A stretch of 64,000 nucleotides of DNA, from positions 22,790,001 to 22,854,000 of the forward strand of contig OX327700.1 in assembly GCA_946807835.1 (NCBI GenBank). Reading direction: 5' to 3'. The notes under the pieces were generated by a model. It was not told the DNA's origin. It did no database searches and saw only the letters and a program-made list of their open reading frames with translations. This DNA comes from Ailanthus altissimus (lineage: Eukaryota; Streptophyta; Magnoliopsida; Sapindales; Simaroubaceae). Positions 10,303 through 23,563 of this stretch are shown piece by piece (positions within the stretch are counted from its first letter, which is position 1; each line of letters starts with the position of its first letter). The position numbers were made by a program, and so were the translations under genes.

Positions 10303-13300
10303 GTTTTTGTGTAAAAATTCATACGATCACAAAGCTTATTACGACTTTGGATGAGAAAATTCTTTTGCTCCGAAATACATGTAGGCTGACTGTTCCACAT
10401 TTATTAAAGAGCTAAGAGAAATTGATTTAAGCCTTGATAAAAGGTAATAGAAGCCTATGCTAGTGAATATCAAGCTTTTAATGGAAGAAAATAACTCATT
10501 ATCTAGCCTATTGAAAAAGTATAGTGAAGTATTTGTATAAAGATACCAAAACATACATGGACTAAACCTTTAGATGATTTTCTATGTGCTCAATGTATAA
10601 TTTGGGATTAAGTCTGTTAAATAACAACGTTGTAGCTTTCATACTAACTTAGAGTAAAAGATTAGGAAGGAAGTAGAGAAGCTTATAGCTTCTAAATTTG
10701 TGAAGCCTATCAAGTATCCCATTTATTTGGTCAACATAGTACTTGTAAAAAAAATAATGGCCAGATCTGCGTCTGTGTTAAGTTTTGAAACCTTAATAAG
10801 GCTTATCTTAGGGACGATTTTTCCTTGCCAAGCATAGATATCCTCATTAATTCTACCTCAAGTCGGGGAATGTTGTCATTTATGTATAGCTTTACCAGCT
10901 ACAACCAAATTAAAATGGCATCATGAGACACTAAAAAGAAAACCTTTTACATAACTACTTATAATACATGGTTATGTCACTTGGCCTTAAGAATGCGAGA
11001 GCTATTTACCAAAGAACTATGATTGTTGTATTGCATAAGATGATGACTCTAGAAATTGAGAACTATATGGTCAAGTTTGTCACACAAGATGAAAATGTAA
11101 TCATCTTCGAAAAAGTGTTTAAGCACTGCCATCTATATAACCTTAAAATAAACCAAAAAGTGTGCTTTTGGGGGTCTTAGTAGGCAAGTTCCTTATGTTC
11201 CTAGTCCACAAAAGGGGTATCGATATCGATCCAGCCAAAGTTCAAAGTATAGCTTTAGTGCCACCTCTATAGTCACAAAAAAAAAAAAAACCTAAAAAGC
11301 TTAATTGATAAGCTTTCATACATCCAAAGATTCTTTTTATAAACTAACTGCTCTCCAACTTTGGTCCATTGTTAAAAAGAATGCTAACTTTAAAGAGAGG
11401 GAGTACAACAAGTAAACATCATGAAAATCTAGTTCATCATTTTGGCATCACATACTATAAAGGTCTCTAGCAAGAGACAATTACTGCGCATTTTATCTAA
11501 TAGCTATAATTATAGCCATAAACGCCTTGTTGGCTTAAGAAGATAGCCAATAGCAATAGCATTCCATCTATTATGTCAACTAACAATTATCTGAGTCAAA
11601 ACCAAATACTATAGGCTAGAGCATATATGGCTTACTTTCGTATATGCCTCATAAAGGCTAAAATAGTACTTCCTGGTATATCCACTCCACTTGATGACAA
11701 AGATTAACTCTATTTGGTATTGTCTTGTAATCTAGCATACTGGCTTCTTATTTTTATGAACTTTAACACCACTTGCGTAGTTACAAGTAAAATCAAGAGT
11801 TAGGCTATCGTTAACATAATCACGACATTTTTTACAAATCAATATGTACCTATGTTAAAAGAAATAGAAAGGGCTTTGCCTTAGCAAATGTGTTATGTAA
11901 AAGAAAATGAATTGTGGGAACCCAACTTCAATAGTTTAACTATCATTACAGCCAATGGTACTGCTTTGAAATTATCAACCCACAAGAAAAGTCCTATATC
12001 TTTTCTTTTTAACTTGATTTTTCTTACACTAATAATATAACAGAATATAAGGCAGCCATTATGAACATATTACCACCTCAAAGGTTAGGTGCAAAATGGA
12101 TCAAAATCATGGGAGATTGAAAACTCATAATCCAACAAATCAAAGGTAAGTTCATTGTACGAGAGCCAACACTATTACCACACAGAACTATTGTACAACA
12201 ACTACTGGATATGTTTGAGGAGGCTATAATAGAACATATGGCATGAGTAAAGAACAAATGCGCTGATGCCTTAGCTATTATGGGAGGCTAAATTGAACTT
12301 AACCGGTGAACTAGTAAGTATCACAGTAAGAAAATGCAGTAATTCTATCATCTCATAAGCCATAATGCCAAACACAACCTAAGCTGTAATAGAAGCATTA
12401 AGAGAAGATATCAAATGAGCATTACATAATCCAGGATACAATATGCACTTTAAGGCCCTCAGAGACTACACATTAGGCATAGGTAACCTTTACAAAAGAT
12501 TCCTTGAAGGAATACTCATGCGTTATATCTATGATCAAGAAGGCTAGTAACTTCTAAGAGAGTCACAAATTTATCTACAACATAAAACATATAAGCAACC
12601 TATACAGAAAAGTGTAGAGGGTTGGATATTATTGGCCAGAAATTCAAGCTCAAGCACAGGCTATACAAGCTAATTGCTATAATTGTCAAGCAACGATTCA
12701 TAAAGAAGAGGTGTTTATAAATATAGTAGGGGAGGATTAGCAAGTGCATTATATAAAATACCTTATTAGTGGCATATTATGACTCACTTTTCAAATACTC
12801 ACAAGCTCAAATGGATCGTCAAGTGGTATTTTATGGAGAACGGGATCTTTTTCCAAAAGAGCCTCACGGAGATGCCTAGATTCTACAGAAGCACATAAAG
12901 TGTTGCATGAAATCTATATTGAAGAGTATGATGAGCATTATGGTAAGCAAAAGCTGTACTACCATCTACTAAAATTGGGCTACTATTGGTCTGACATGAA
13001 TAATGATGCCAAAAACTTTGTCAAGAAGTGCCACATTTGCCAGATCGACGCTAACCAACAATACTAGCACCATACGAATTTGTAGAACATGATAAAACCT
13101 TAGCCCTTTCACACTTGGGGGCTAGATCTAATCAAGCCAATTAACACTCTTAGTAAAAGGACATATCTAGATACTAGCAACCATAAACTACTTCTCTAAA
13201 TAGGTTAAAGCCATTTTCATAAGGAAGACAATAAGTGTTGTTGTATTAAACTTTTTATAGAAACATATCTTGTGCCTCTTTATCATCTCGTACAAGATGA

Positions 13301-13975
13301 TCAGTGACCAAAGCATGTTGTTTATGAACATATAAGTTGATGCCACCTTAGAGTGTTAGGCATCAATCACAAACACTCTACACCATACTACCCTTAAAGC
13401 AACGACTAAGCCGAGTCAACTAATAAAATATTGCTAAAATACTTAGTAAAATAGTACAAGAGCACTCCATAAACTGAAGTATGCACCTCTATGATGACCT
13501 ATAGGCCTATAAAATATTTTTATATGAAGCCATTTGTTGCTCCCCATACTATTTTGTATAGGGTTTGAAGCTATAACATAATTCAAACTTTCCGTGTCCA
13601 TTACATGAGTAATACTTACAAGATAATTCCCTGATCCCTACAGCTAACCTTACGGTAGAACTTGAGACCGTTGAGAAACATAAAGATGTCTAAAGGCGTA
13701 AGATACTGTACTAGCATAGAACTACAAAATTATATGCTAAGTATATCAAGGATATGGGTATCAACATGAGTAACATTATGCTAAGGATGGTTAAGCACAT
13801 AAAGAAGAATAAGGCTTTACCTTCTAAATTCATGGCATAATGGGAAGGGCTTTACCTAGTTAAGGAAGCCCATGATAATGGTTACAACTGTTTGGCTATA
13901 TTGGAAATGGAAGGTTAGACATTTCACGACTTTATCAATGAAAAATGGTTGAAGAGTTACTACAGCTAGGTATTA
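10303..13975 (+). pseudogene. Ty3/gypsy (Tat/Ogre-type) pol remnant: RT, RNase H, integrase
   Basis: Continuation of the element at 1-805. RT (about 10450-11330): KLIASKFVKPIKYPIYLVN, SLPSIDILINSTSS, YNQIKMAS, LGLKNARAIYQRTM. The YVDD site reads NYMVKF, so both catalytic aspartates are missing. RNase H (about 11940-12300): ITEYKAAIMNIL, KLIIQQIKGKFIVREP, IIEHMA, KCADALAIMGG. Integrase (about 12895-13520): a zinc-binding segment with H...H and KKCHICQ, then FHTWGLDLI carrying the first catalytic Asp. The end resembles the usual pol C-terminus (NEKWLKSYYS). Stops and frameshifts are everywhere, so it cannot encode a working enzyme. Domain order RT-RH-INT confirms Ty3/gypsy; Tat/Ogre is inferred from the RT and RNase H motifs. 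Confidence 0.7.
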
Positions 13976-14139
13976 GTGTTCATTTTAATAAGTGCAACAT
14001 GCATATTTAAGACAAATAAGGCTTTATGTAAGCATTTCACTAGTAGAGAGCAAAAAAAGCATAACTTATTTGGTAAGCGATAAGCATGCACTTCATGCCT
14101 TATGAATGGCTTAAAAATATGGGATGCCTATTCACACAG

Positions 14140-14475
14140 TGGATAACCAAGTTCCTTATTACATTTAGGCAAAGTCCATTCATATAGTGAATGGATAAAC
14201 CTTTTGAAGTTGATCCCAAGCATATTCCCTACTTATATAATAGATGGCTAAGCCTTATATTTAATCCCAAGAATATTACCTAGTTATATAATGGATGATT
14301 AAGCCTTGAAATTGATCTTAAGAACATTCCTTTCTTATATGGTGGATGGATAAATCTTAAAGCTAATTCCAAGCACATTCCTTACTTATATAGTGGTTGG
14401 ATAAGCCTTAAAGAATTTCTAAGCATATTTCTCACTCATATAATAGATGGCTAAGCTTTAATAGTAGGCTTGTAG
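14140..14475. repeat. ~51 bp minisatellite, about six copies
   Basis: The phrase ATGG(A/C)TAAGCCTTA recurs at 14191, 14244, 14295, 14346, 14397 and 14447, a spacing of 50-53 bases. Each unit also carries CCAAGCATATTCCTTACTTA-like sequence. Copies are diverged. They lie just after the pol remnant. Confidence 0.85.
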
Positions 14476-15376
14476 TGACATTGGAGTTAATTTCCCTATC
14501 AAAACTAAAAAAACTTTTTCGTTGTTCCTAAGCATACTAAGCCTTGGCATTGTTCTTAAGCTCACTTGGTACTCTTTCTAGGTATACTTAGCATTGTTCT
14601 CAAATATATTTTCCTTGGCAATATTCCCAGGCACTTATCACCAATTTTATTAGCAGATAAACTTATTGTTTAAACCAATCAAGTACACTTCTCTTTTAAG
14701 TGAGGTCGTATGCTATACTTTATAAAAATCTCAAGCAAGCACATAATACATACATAGATGCCCATAACCATTAAAAAATGTGAATTATTGACATAAGAGG
14801 TTAAGTGCCTTTCTTGGCATAGAACCTAATGGTGAGATGATCACTTTTACTCAATTAAGTGAAAGGATAATAGTCGACTACACTACTCGCTTAGATTCAT
14901 TCCTATGAGGAAGACCATATTAAATAAAACATTTAGTGAGTTTGTGTTGTTCCAAGTGTCACTTTTATAAAATTTCCCATAATAGTTGTAAGGAAGTCTG
15001 TGTTGAAGCTAGAATCTTTATAGGGTCAACATCTTACAACATCTATGCTAGTATGATCATAAAAATTTGCATTATTCTAGAGACCTTATATGCAAAAGTA
15101 CTTATATAAGCTATCGATGCATTAATGGAAGTTCTGTTGTTTTAAAAATATTGTGCTAGCTCGATTTCCCATATTATTCAGATGCCTTATATGGAAAATA
15201 TCTCACATAGGTTACCTATGTTAGAATAATCTCTATGAATGGCCATGAGAACCCAATTGCCTTGTGGAAACATCCCATGGGTTGCCCACTTCTGCCTAGG
15301 TATATGGAATCATGTGCACAATAGTATATAGATGACTTTACAATGTGGTTTTTGTAAGATTCCATGTTATCCCATA

Positions 15377-15578
15377 GATGCTTGAATATTTATGAAAGCC
15401 TCCATGGCATGTTTCTATGTGAGATGCCTCTATGGCATGATCCCTATAAGATAAGCCTTCATAGCATTATTCCTATATAAGATAACCTTATAATAATGTT
15501 CCTGCAAAGAGACCCTCATAATAAGGTCCCTATATAATATACCTTCATAGCATTACACTATAAAAGAAGCCCATATGA
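15377..15578. repeat. 28-29 bp minisatellite, about seven copies
   Basis: Units of the form GCAT-N2-TCCCTATA-N-GAT-N-AGCCTTCATA start at about 15377, 15407, 15435, 15464, 15493, 15521 and 15550. The spacing is constant while the sequence is diverged. Part of the post-pol region of the Tat-type element. Confidence 0.8.
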
Positions 15579-16045
15579 TGTACCCCTATACTAAGAACCC
15601 TTACAATGAAGACCCATAAGAAAAGGCTTGCATGAGGTCGCCAAAAAATAGATAATAGCTGAACTACAATAAGGCTCACCTATAAAGGCTGAGTCATAGT
15701 TAGTATGTGAACAAAAACCATACATAAAACAGCACCACAAGTTGTTAGCGATACCTACCAGGAGTAGCTCAGTAAAACCTAAGACAACATAATCCAAGTC
15801 AAAAAGGGCAAGGTTACCCCAAGATACGAAGAGAAGAAAGGTACTCCCTTTTACACTTTAACTTTATGCTTATATAGACTATAGAAATTGGCAGACTTGT
15901 AACACTAAAAGAGTACACACAACTAAGGTACTAATATAAGCCATAAAAAGCACATATATGCCTTGGCTCTAAATATACTTATACATCATAAAATCAGCTA
16001 GAAGAGAAAAGTCATTGAATATAAAAGAGGCATATATAGAAAAAG

Positions 16046-16460
16046 AAGGCCATCAACAATTAGGCTACATCTATCATAACCACTTCAGTAAAATCTTAAA
16101 CAATATAGGCTAAGTCATAGAAAGGCGAGGATACCTTTGTATACGACAAAGAAGGCCATCAACAATTAGGCAACAATTACCATAAGTAGCTCAATAAAAT
16201 CTTAGACAACATAGTCTAAGTCATAAAAGGGTGAGGATACCCCTATAAACAATAAAGAAGGCCATTAATAATTAGGCCACATTTTCCACAAGCAACTAAG
16301 TAAAATATTATACAACATAGTTTAAGTCACAAAAAGGTGAGGACAACTATATATATATATATATATATAATAGATAAGCCATCAATATATATATATATAT
16401 ATTTTCATAAATAGGCTAATAGAAACCTTGGAGAGTAAAATCCAAGTCACAGAGGGCAAA
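16046..16460. repeat. ~106 bp minisatellite, three clear copies plus decayed ones
   Basis: AAGGCCATCAACAATTAGGC occurs at 16046 and 16152 and, slightly changed, at 16258, a 106 base period. Each unit ends with CAACATAGTCTAAGTCA-like sequence and GGTGAGGA. A fourth unit near 16374 is interrupted by TA microsatellites (about 16352-16400). Looser relatives occur at about 15730-15820 and 16690-16790, so the array was once larger. Confidence 0.8.
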
Positions 16461-17192
16461 CATCCAACCTAAAGGTACTGCTCTTAATGCTTTAATAATT
16501 TTCCAAGCTAGTAATTACTTAACAAACAAAATAATAAGGAGGCTGCACACAAGACTCTAGCAATAGAACATGCCATACATGATTCATGGACTCAAAATCT
16601 GGCTTAACACCCTCATATTAAACAAAGCCAAGATGAGAGGAAAAGCCTCTGAGTATAGAAGGCATATGAATGAAAGCAGGGCAAGGCCTCAAGGTTAGTC
16701 ATAACCAACATAGCCATATCTTCCATAAAAAAACTAAATGAAAGATTGGGTGGTGCAGTCTAAATCATTTAGGGCAAGGACGCCTCAAAAGCATAATAAA
16801 GGTATTAAACCTTAACTCTTTATATTTACTTTCAAATAGGCTATATAATAGTCGTGCAAACAAGTATCAAGAAAGGGTAAACACAAAATAAGGCATCAAC
16901 ACATGCTATACAAAGGTTAAACACCTTTCCTAAAAGTTTTCTATATTACATACTAGGAGCCAAGCATTACACAAGAGTTAAGTGCACACTTTATAGATAT
17001 ATAGATGCCTATCACGCTTTCCTATAAAACTAACCAACATATAGGAAAATTATAAAAGCCAATAGAGCATATGTATCTGCTCTAAACTACTCAACATGTC
17101 TAAGCTATAAGACAAATGCAATAGTTATCCTATGACCACCAAAATTGGCCATACAATGCTTCACACAAGCTCGCACTATCATTCAAAGAGAT

Positions 17193-17297
17193 GACTATTA
17201 CTTCACTAGTTGAACAAGTCATAAACTTAATCTTGAGTTTAAAGACGACTATTACTTGACTAATTGAACAAGTCATAAACTTAATCTTGAGTTTAAA
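17193..17297. repeat. 54 bp direct tandem duplication
   Basis: GACTATTACTTCACTAGTTG at 17193 recurs as GACTATTACTTGACTAATTG at 17247. Both are followed by an identical AACAAGTCATAAACTTAATC block. Two copies only. Confidence 0.9.
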
Positions 17298-17740
17298 TAA
17301 ATAAGAGGACCAAACTTAGTTAAAATCATAACTACACTGGTCACTTCATATCTTTAGTTCAAGAGATGGCACAAGTCAATACGACCAGAAAGCACAAAGA
17401 TATGAATCAGACTTAAAGGCTTAAAGAAGCTACGAAACGATAAGAGGTCAGAAAAAACTTTATAGCACTTATATTTTTATGGCTTTCTCTATAATATAAA
17501 TACTCAAACATATGATATAGGCAAAATATATTTCATTCAGCTTAAAAAATATGCTACAGAAAAAGCTAATAGGGTGTAGGAAATTCTAGTAAGAACTACA
17601 CATTTGCAGCAATATTTATAAAAGGTTTTTACAAAAAGGGGAGTTACCCCATTCAAGTTCTATGCAAACAAAAAAAGAAAGAAAGAAAAAGAAATCAAGA
17701 GTTTTGAAATAGGGCGTAATCAACTTACGACCTTTATTCT

Positions 17741-20700
17741 TATTTGCAGTAACGATACTGGCTTTATCTATGCCTTAGTCAACTTGAACTAAATCTGCTT
17801 GAGATCCTTCTACACTTTCTATCTTAGCTTGAAGTATGGCTAGCTTAGCATCCAAATATTTAAGAGAATCCTCCTTTTTAGAATAAAGCCATGTGCAATC
17901 TAAGACTATCTCTTTATATGTTAGGCTAGTTTCTCCATAATAAAACCTACTTTGCTAGTGTCCTACCATATTACCTTCCAAGCCTTTAACACTCTGGCAG
18001 ATATCTACGCCTCTTTTTATCACGCTTATAACCTATAGTAGCATTTTAATCTATCTTATGAACATGCATTTAAATGCTAGCATTATAGAAAATATAATGC
18101 TAAAGTTTGGAACATGCTTTTCCAGATTATTTTTAGCAAAAGAGACTATTTTAATAGGGATTGAGTATCCTTCAAAAATTTCCATATTGTAATTGAATTA
18201 ATATAAAGAAGTCAGAGAATCAATACTAGGGATTGGGTCATTAAACATAACTAGAACTCTTCTATAATTTACATTTAATATGGAGTAATAAGTTGGACAA
18301 GTACTTGAGAAGTAATAGCAAAAGCTCTTACAACAAGAAAATAGAGAAAGTTCAAACTATAGCCAAAGATCAAAACTAGTAATGAATAGAACAATCAACA
18401 GAAAGACAAGAGTCTTATCAACATCTACAAACTCGGGCACAAGAGTTTTCAACCCTTTAGTAGGGCAATAAACAACACCTTTTCAAGAGTTTTCTCTTAC
18501 TAGACTACCCATATAAGGCACTAGAAAGCAAAGCAAGCTGTAAGTGCCCAACTAGACAGTGCCTGCAAAAATAACTCCAAAAAGTAATCGAAGGCAAAAA
18601 CAAACCTCAAAATACCTATAGAATGCAATTTGACATGTCTTTTAAGGGAATGAGTGTTAGAAGATGACTATTTTGCACAAAATAAGACAAACAATTAGAC
18701 TTGTAATCAGAAGATTGCCATAAGAAAAACTAGACAACTACGACTAAGGCTCACCTATCTCCTCAAGTATTCATTCCTTACGAGTTATCTTTTGACGAGT
18801 TAATAATAAAAACTTAAGCAGCAAAAGGCTTAGAAAATGCAGCACCAATTGTTTGAACTTGGCTCATAAGACTTTTCTAGCCAATTAATGCTTGCCTCAA
18901 ATTGATGGCCTGCAATACTTCTTCATCAAAGCCGTCTATAACACTCTTAATTTGGTCCTCCAAACAAGAATCCTTCTCATACTAACCAACAATTATAAAA
19001 CAAGATAGAACTTGAACTAGGCTTGACTTGATAATGGATAACATGTGAGTTTTTGCTAGCTATAGTAATTGTAGAACTTGAACTAGGCTTCACAAATCAT
19101 CTATGTCTATCTTTATTGCTAAAGATAAAGTGCTTGGTTTCTTCTTGCAAAATTCAACAAAAAGACTAAGATTAAACTTCCAGTAAGCTTCAAAACTATT
19201 TAGGGCCACACTTACATAGGTAAGGCCAACAACTTCTATATTTATATTCTAAGGTTTGCAAAGTTGGCTAATTTGGAATGATAGAGCTTGATGATCAACT
19301 TGTTATAGCTTCACAACATCAACCCATCTGTATGAAATCTTTGATCCAGGCTAAATTTTCAACTTTGATCTAAGCTAAGTATGATAAGAAATGAAGCTTA
19401 TGTTTAGATATTATTCAGCAATATCAGAAACATCTTCAACAGAGAACAAAAGGCATAAAACATGAGCATCATTTTAAATCAAATTATAAAAAAAGGTAAC
19501 TTGAAACAAGTCAGACATAAAAGTATGTGGCCTAAAGATAAAGCTAGCCATATTTTTCAAGCAATACAACATGTTCTTGGTATAATATTTGTTATGCAAC
19601 CAGTGCACATTCATCGGTATTAACCTAGGAAATAAAGTATCCTCCACTATGATATAACCAACTTTTATAATTTGCATGATTTTGTCTTAATTGGAGGGAT
19701 CTTTGCTGTAGCGTTCAAAGTGCTTAAACATGAAAACCTATGAAAAATTAATACCAACAAGCGTGTCCGTAATTAAAATTCCCTAAGTTGCAAACTTCAA
19801 CATGTCTTATGCCATCTAATTATTAATATACAATAGCAAAAAATAAAAAAATAAGGAGCTAGAAAGAAAGAAAAATCCCTACTACATGTATGGCCATAGG
19901 TAAGAGACTCATCTGAGGATGGTCAATGATCTGATCACATAATGCAAATTTACTTGACTATAGGGCTATTAAAAGCTGCATTTCTATAGTTTGAGTTATA
20001 ACCATTCTCTAGCATCTATTGGCATCTTTACATAGTGTTAAAGAAATACTTCACCCTCTTGGCAAAGGTAGGTATAGAATCAGAACTGTACTTTTTAAGG
20101 CCAAAATTTAGCTTTTTTAGTAAAAGCAATTCTAACTTATTAAAATCAATAAAGAACATCTCACCATCCTCCAAGATTGGTAGACTAGTAAAGTCCATTG
20201 CGTTGTTCAAAGTGGTGGTGAACTCCTCCTAAACAACAAAAAAAAAAGGAAAATAATAATTAAATGGCGAACTAATTTTCTCAAAGGTGACTAATCCTTT
20301 ATGATCTTCAATTTTAGAAGTAAAGATTGTCAAATAAATGCTGCTTCTAGTCAGACGATCCCTCAAGCCATCATCACTACACTTATGAGCTACCTAATTT
20401 GGTTAAACAGTTATAGGATTGGACGATGCACAAAAATAGATATACACAGGCATCTAGTCTCCCTTAGCTAAGCATAAGCATGATATGAAGTCTAGGGGTA
20501 TCAAAATGACCTTGGCCAAATCTTCTTCGATTAAGCCATCGCCACTTAAAGATTTATATTTTTAAGCCAGTTTAATCAAAAAGTAATCTTCAAGGTAAAA
20601 AAGATGGTCTAGTACACCATCAAAAAGAGACTTCTTGGAAGATTTTATGGTCTTTAATGATGAGGCAATTATCGAAATAAGATTCTATTCTACAGAAAAT

Positions 20701-21195
20701 CAAGTAAGTTATAATCCATCAAGAAATAATAAAAATCCTTAGAAAATATATAAACGAAAAAGGGCCTCAAACATTTATGTCAAAACATATCCTAGAAAAA
20801 TTATTTAAACTAACTTTTATCTCTTTGATCAAATAATCAAGTCAAAAAGATGTGAAAATGCATAAAGCTAAATTTTTATAGCATCCAACATGCGAGCCTA
20901 CAAGAAGTCACAAGAACTAGACAAGAGAACAATGCTACAAACACGCAGATTATGCCAAGAATGAACTTTCTTGAAAATAATCATTAGAGACACTATTGGC
21001 ACTTACTAAAGTACCATGAACCAAAAAAACGAGGCTGACTTCATAGAAGAGTCTTGCAAAATACTGAGACAAGTGCAAGAGATTAAAGGTAGTAAAGTAG
21101 AGACAAGAAAGCATGGAAAGTATAAAGAGAATCTTGAAAAGAATGGAGAGAGAAGAAAAAAGTAAAAAAGTAAAATAAGTGGGTCAATTGGCCTT
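17741..21195 (-). pseudogene. Possible antisense ORF (aORF) of the Tat-type element, decayed
   Basis: On the minus strand, broken frames keep long protein-like stretches. One is a 60-residue ORF at 20028-20210, with MDFTSLPILEDGEMFFIDFN and SSDSIPTFAKRVKYFF. Downstream is a frame reading LIAL-SSKFALCDQIIDHPQ then LLPMAIHVV, and another ORF at 19474-19677. The LIAL/LPMAI part loosely recalls the plant mobile domain, which some Tat-lineage elements are known to encode on the antisense strand between pol and the 3' LTR. A minus-strand TATA box stands just upstream at 21196-21203. The domain match is weak and from memory, stops are frequent, and introns cannot be excluded. It could also be an unrelated fossil gene fragment. 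Confidence 0.3.
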
Positions 21196-21203
21196 TATTT
21201 ATA
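21196..21203 (-). promoter_or_regulatory. Candidate minus-strand TATA box (TATAAATA)
   Basis: Read on the minus strand, CCTATAAATAAAGGCC is followed 30-70 bases downstream by a pyrimidine-rich leader (TTTTTCTTCTCTCTCC), a common arrangement for plant transcription starts. It would drive the putative antisense ORF below 21.1 kb. No transcript evidence is available from sequence alone. Confidence 0.4.
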
Positions 21204-21672
21204 GGTGGTGAAAAATAGTTATCAATTTGATTTTAAAAATACTAGCTGTTGGAACAATTACTATCTTAAAATAATGAAAACAACTAGTAAATCTTGAATT
21301 ACAAAGGCAATGAGTTAATTATAAGAGTAGTGAAGTAGCTATTGAAACAGTTGTCAAATTGTAAAAATATATTTCAATCTTGAAAAAAATAAGTCGTAAG
21401 AAAGTAATACCAAGCCAAGTAGCAGGCTAGAGGAATGAAACTGTAATTGAGGGACTATGTTGGTCATATGGCTTATCTCTCTTGAACTGCACAACCTATA
21501 TAATCAAGGGAGTTAAATGTTGCTATACAAAAATCTACAAAGGCTCAAGTCTAAGTCCACATGCATATCCAAGTACATATAATAAAATAAGACATGTTAG
21601 CTCAAGCTACTTTTCGAGCTATTACTTGTGGGTCATAATTTAATAAGTATATGATTACATTAAATAAGGCTC

Positions 21673-21877
21673 AAAATGTGTGGACCCCTTAGACTAAAGC
21701 GCACTTTAAGGGTATTTAGTTTAAAATACGAGTAAGCCCACATTACTCAACTAATAGAGAAACATAGTCCTAGTAAAATATTATTTGACAATTTAATTAT
21801 TTCTTAAAATAAAATATAATAATTTTCTTATTTTAATTGGTTTAAAGTGCGCTTTAGTCTAAATGTCCACACATTTT
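21673..21877. mobile_element. MITE-like element with ~37 bp inverted repeats
   Basis: The left arm 21673-21709 starts AAAATGTGTGGACC and contains AGACTAAAGCGCACTTTAA. The right arm 21842-21877 is its near-perfect inverse, TTAAAGTGCGCTTTAGTCT...CCACACATTTT. The total is about 205 bp with an AT-rich centre and no ORF. No clear TSD was found, so the superfamily stays open. The RNA would fold into a long hairpin. Confidence 0.75.
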
Positions 21878-23563
21878 AAATCTTACTTAGTGCAACTCTA
21901 ATACCTATTAAATTAGAACTTATAGGTAGTACACCAAAAAGTGATTTGAGTCCATGTCTTACCTTGTTATACGGATAATTTAAATTTGAGCATTTATAAA
22001 TTTTTGTACAATAACAATAAGAAAGCTGATTTTCAATAAATTATAACTGTATGTATTTTGTTTATTTATTTAAGATACATCTAGAATGAATCTCTAAATA
22101 AATTAAAAAGTACTTAATATTACACCAAATGCACAAGCTGACCCGTATATCATATGTCGAACTGATTTATTCAAGAATCAGATAGTAGATAAATGTCATC
22201 GAATGATTCATATAAAGCTCGCGGCTAACTTTAATTTAGGCTTCTTCTTTCTCACATAAAGGGATCTCTTAATGTTAGCAAGTCAAGCAAAGTAAAAGCA
22301 TATAACGTTTAACACAACATTACTTAATTAACCTTCCTTAATTTTTATATATATGTCTCTGCTTCTGCATCTTTTGCTTTTCTTTTGCTTATTTCTCTGG
22401 CTACAGACTGTCCGTTATACTTTAGTTCTATTTTTTTTATATTGCAGGGGCATGTGTTGCGTCAATTTCTTTAGGGTTATTGCACGAGTATTTGGTTTTT
22501 ATGTGTACTTTCAATCTTGTAGTTTCTATTGGATTCATCACTATTTGATTAGTTGTGTTGACATAGCTCTGTTAGTAATAATTTCTATTGAACATATGTT
22601 AATTTTAAAACTTAAAAATAATTCAATGTGATTATATTACGTAAAAAGTAACATTATATTTTTTTAAATGGTATCTTAAATATCTCAAATTAATATATTA
22701 AATAATTATAAATTATTAAATAGTAAAATAATACAACTGACTAAATCTTAATAATTATTTATTTTTTCATTTTTCTAATAATTATTTGATATAAAATTTT
22801 TGAAGTTAAATCTTAATAAATTAAATACACCACAGAGAGCACATTCATTCATTAATATAATAACATATTTAAACATTAAAATATCTGAAAAAAAATCCAA
22901 CGTGTAATAGTAATATTACACATTCGTCAAACGCTAACCAGTCACTTGGGCTTTTGTTTTTGTCTGGTCTTTTATGAATGAACTCTTTAAAGTAATTTTA
23001 AGAACATGAACGGTATAGTTTTTGACTTAATTGTAAAAAGGTAAGCAGTAGCCATCTCAAACGTGATCTATTTTGCCGACTTTGTGCCCTTCTTACAAAG
23101 TGACGCTAAGAAGAACCTAAAATCAATTAAGTGTTGCGTCAGCTCCTCTCTCTTTTATTCTCCCCCCTTTCCCAATCGAACGGTCCTAAAGACACTTCAA
23201 CCTACCATCCCCTCATCTCAGCCGTTACACACCCCCCACCCTTGTAATTAATTTTAACACATTCTTTGTCTTCTTCGTGCCCTTTAGTTAATCTCTCCAT
23301 TGTTTAATTTTATTGATGAGTCTTATGTTGCAGCATTTTCAGGTTCTTTAAACTTTTCTTCTTCTCCATCTCTTTTTCTCTCTCTCGCTCTAAAAAAAAA
23401 AAAAAAAATCTTTGTGCAGCAGCCTCCGTTGTTGCATTTAATATCATCTCTTTATTTGTTTATGGTAATGCAAGATAATATAAAAACTAATTAGCTTCTT
23501 CGTATTCTTGCTATTCCTTATAGTTGACTTAGTTTAATTTTCTTGGTATCCAAACAGTGACAA
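21878..23563 (+). other. Upstream region of the PLATZ gene
   Basis: Mostly AT-rich sequence without a supported gene. From about 23140 the composition changes to CT-rich (CTCCTCTCTCTTTTATTCTC, later CTTCTTCTCCATCTCTTTTT), typical of a plant promoter-proximal and 5' UTR region. A CCAAACAG just before the start codon could be a 3' splice site of a 5' UTR intron. No reliable TATA box was chosen among several candidates. Confidence 0.4.

Larger units (their letters stand above)
13976..17740 (+). other. Non-coding 3' region of the Tat-type element, rich in minisatellites
   Basis: No coding capacity was found on either strand. The region holds three separate minisatellites and a 54 bp duplication, annotated individually. 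Long post-pol regions with tandem repeats are a known property of Tat-lineage retrotransposons, so this is most simply the 3' untranslated part of the element. No LTR boundary could be placed with confidence. Confidence 0.55.

Noticed and set aside
13976..17300. Tandem repeats considered as a CRISPR-like array
   Set aside because: Units are contiguous and diverged with no unique spacers, and the DNA is eukaryotic.
22353..22631. 92-codon plus-strand ORF rich in Leu, Phe and Cys upstream of PLATZ
   Set aside because: Composition follows T-rich DNA; no family motif, no leader or splice context, so a chance frame.
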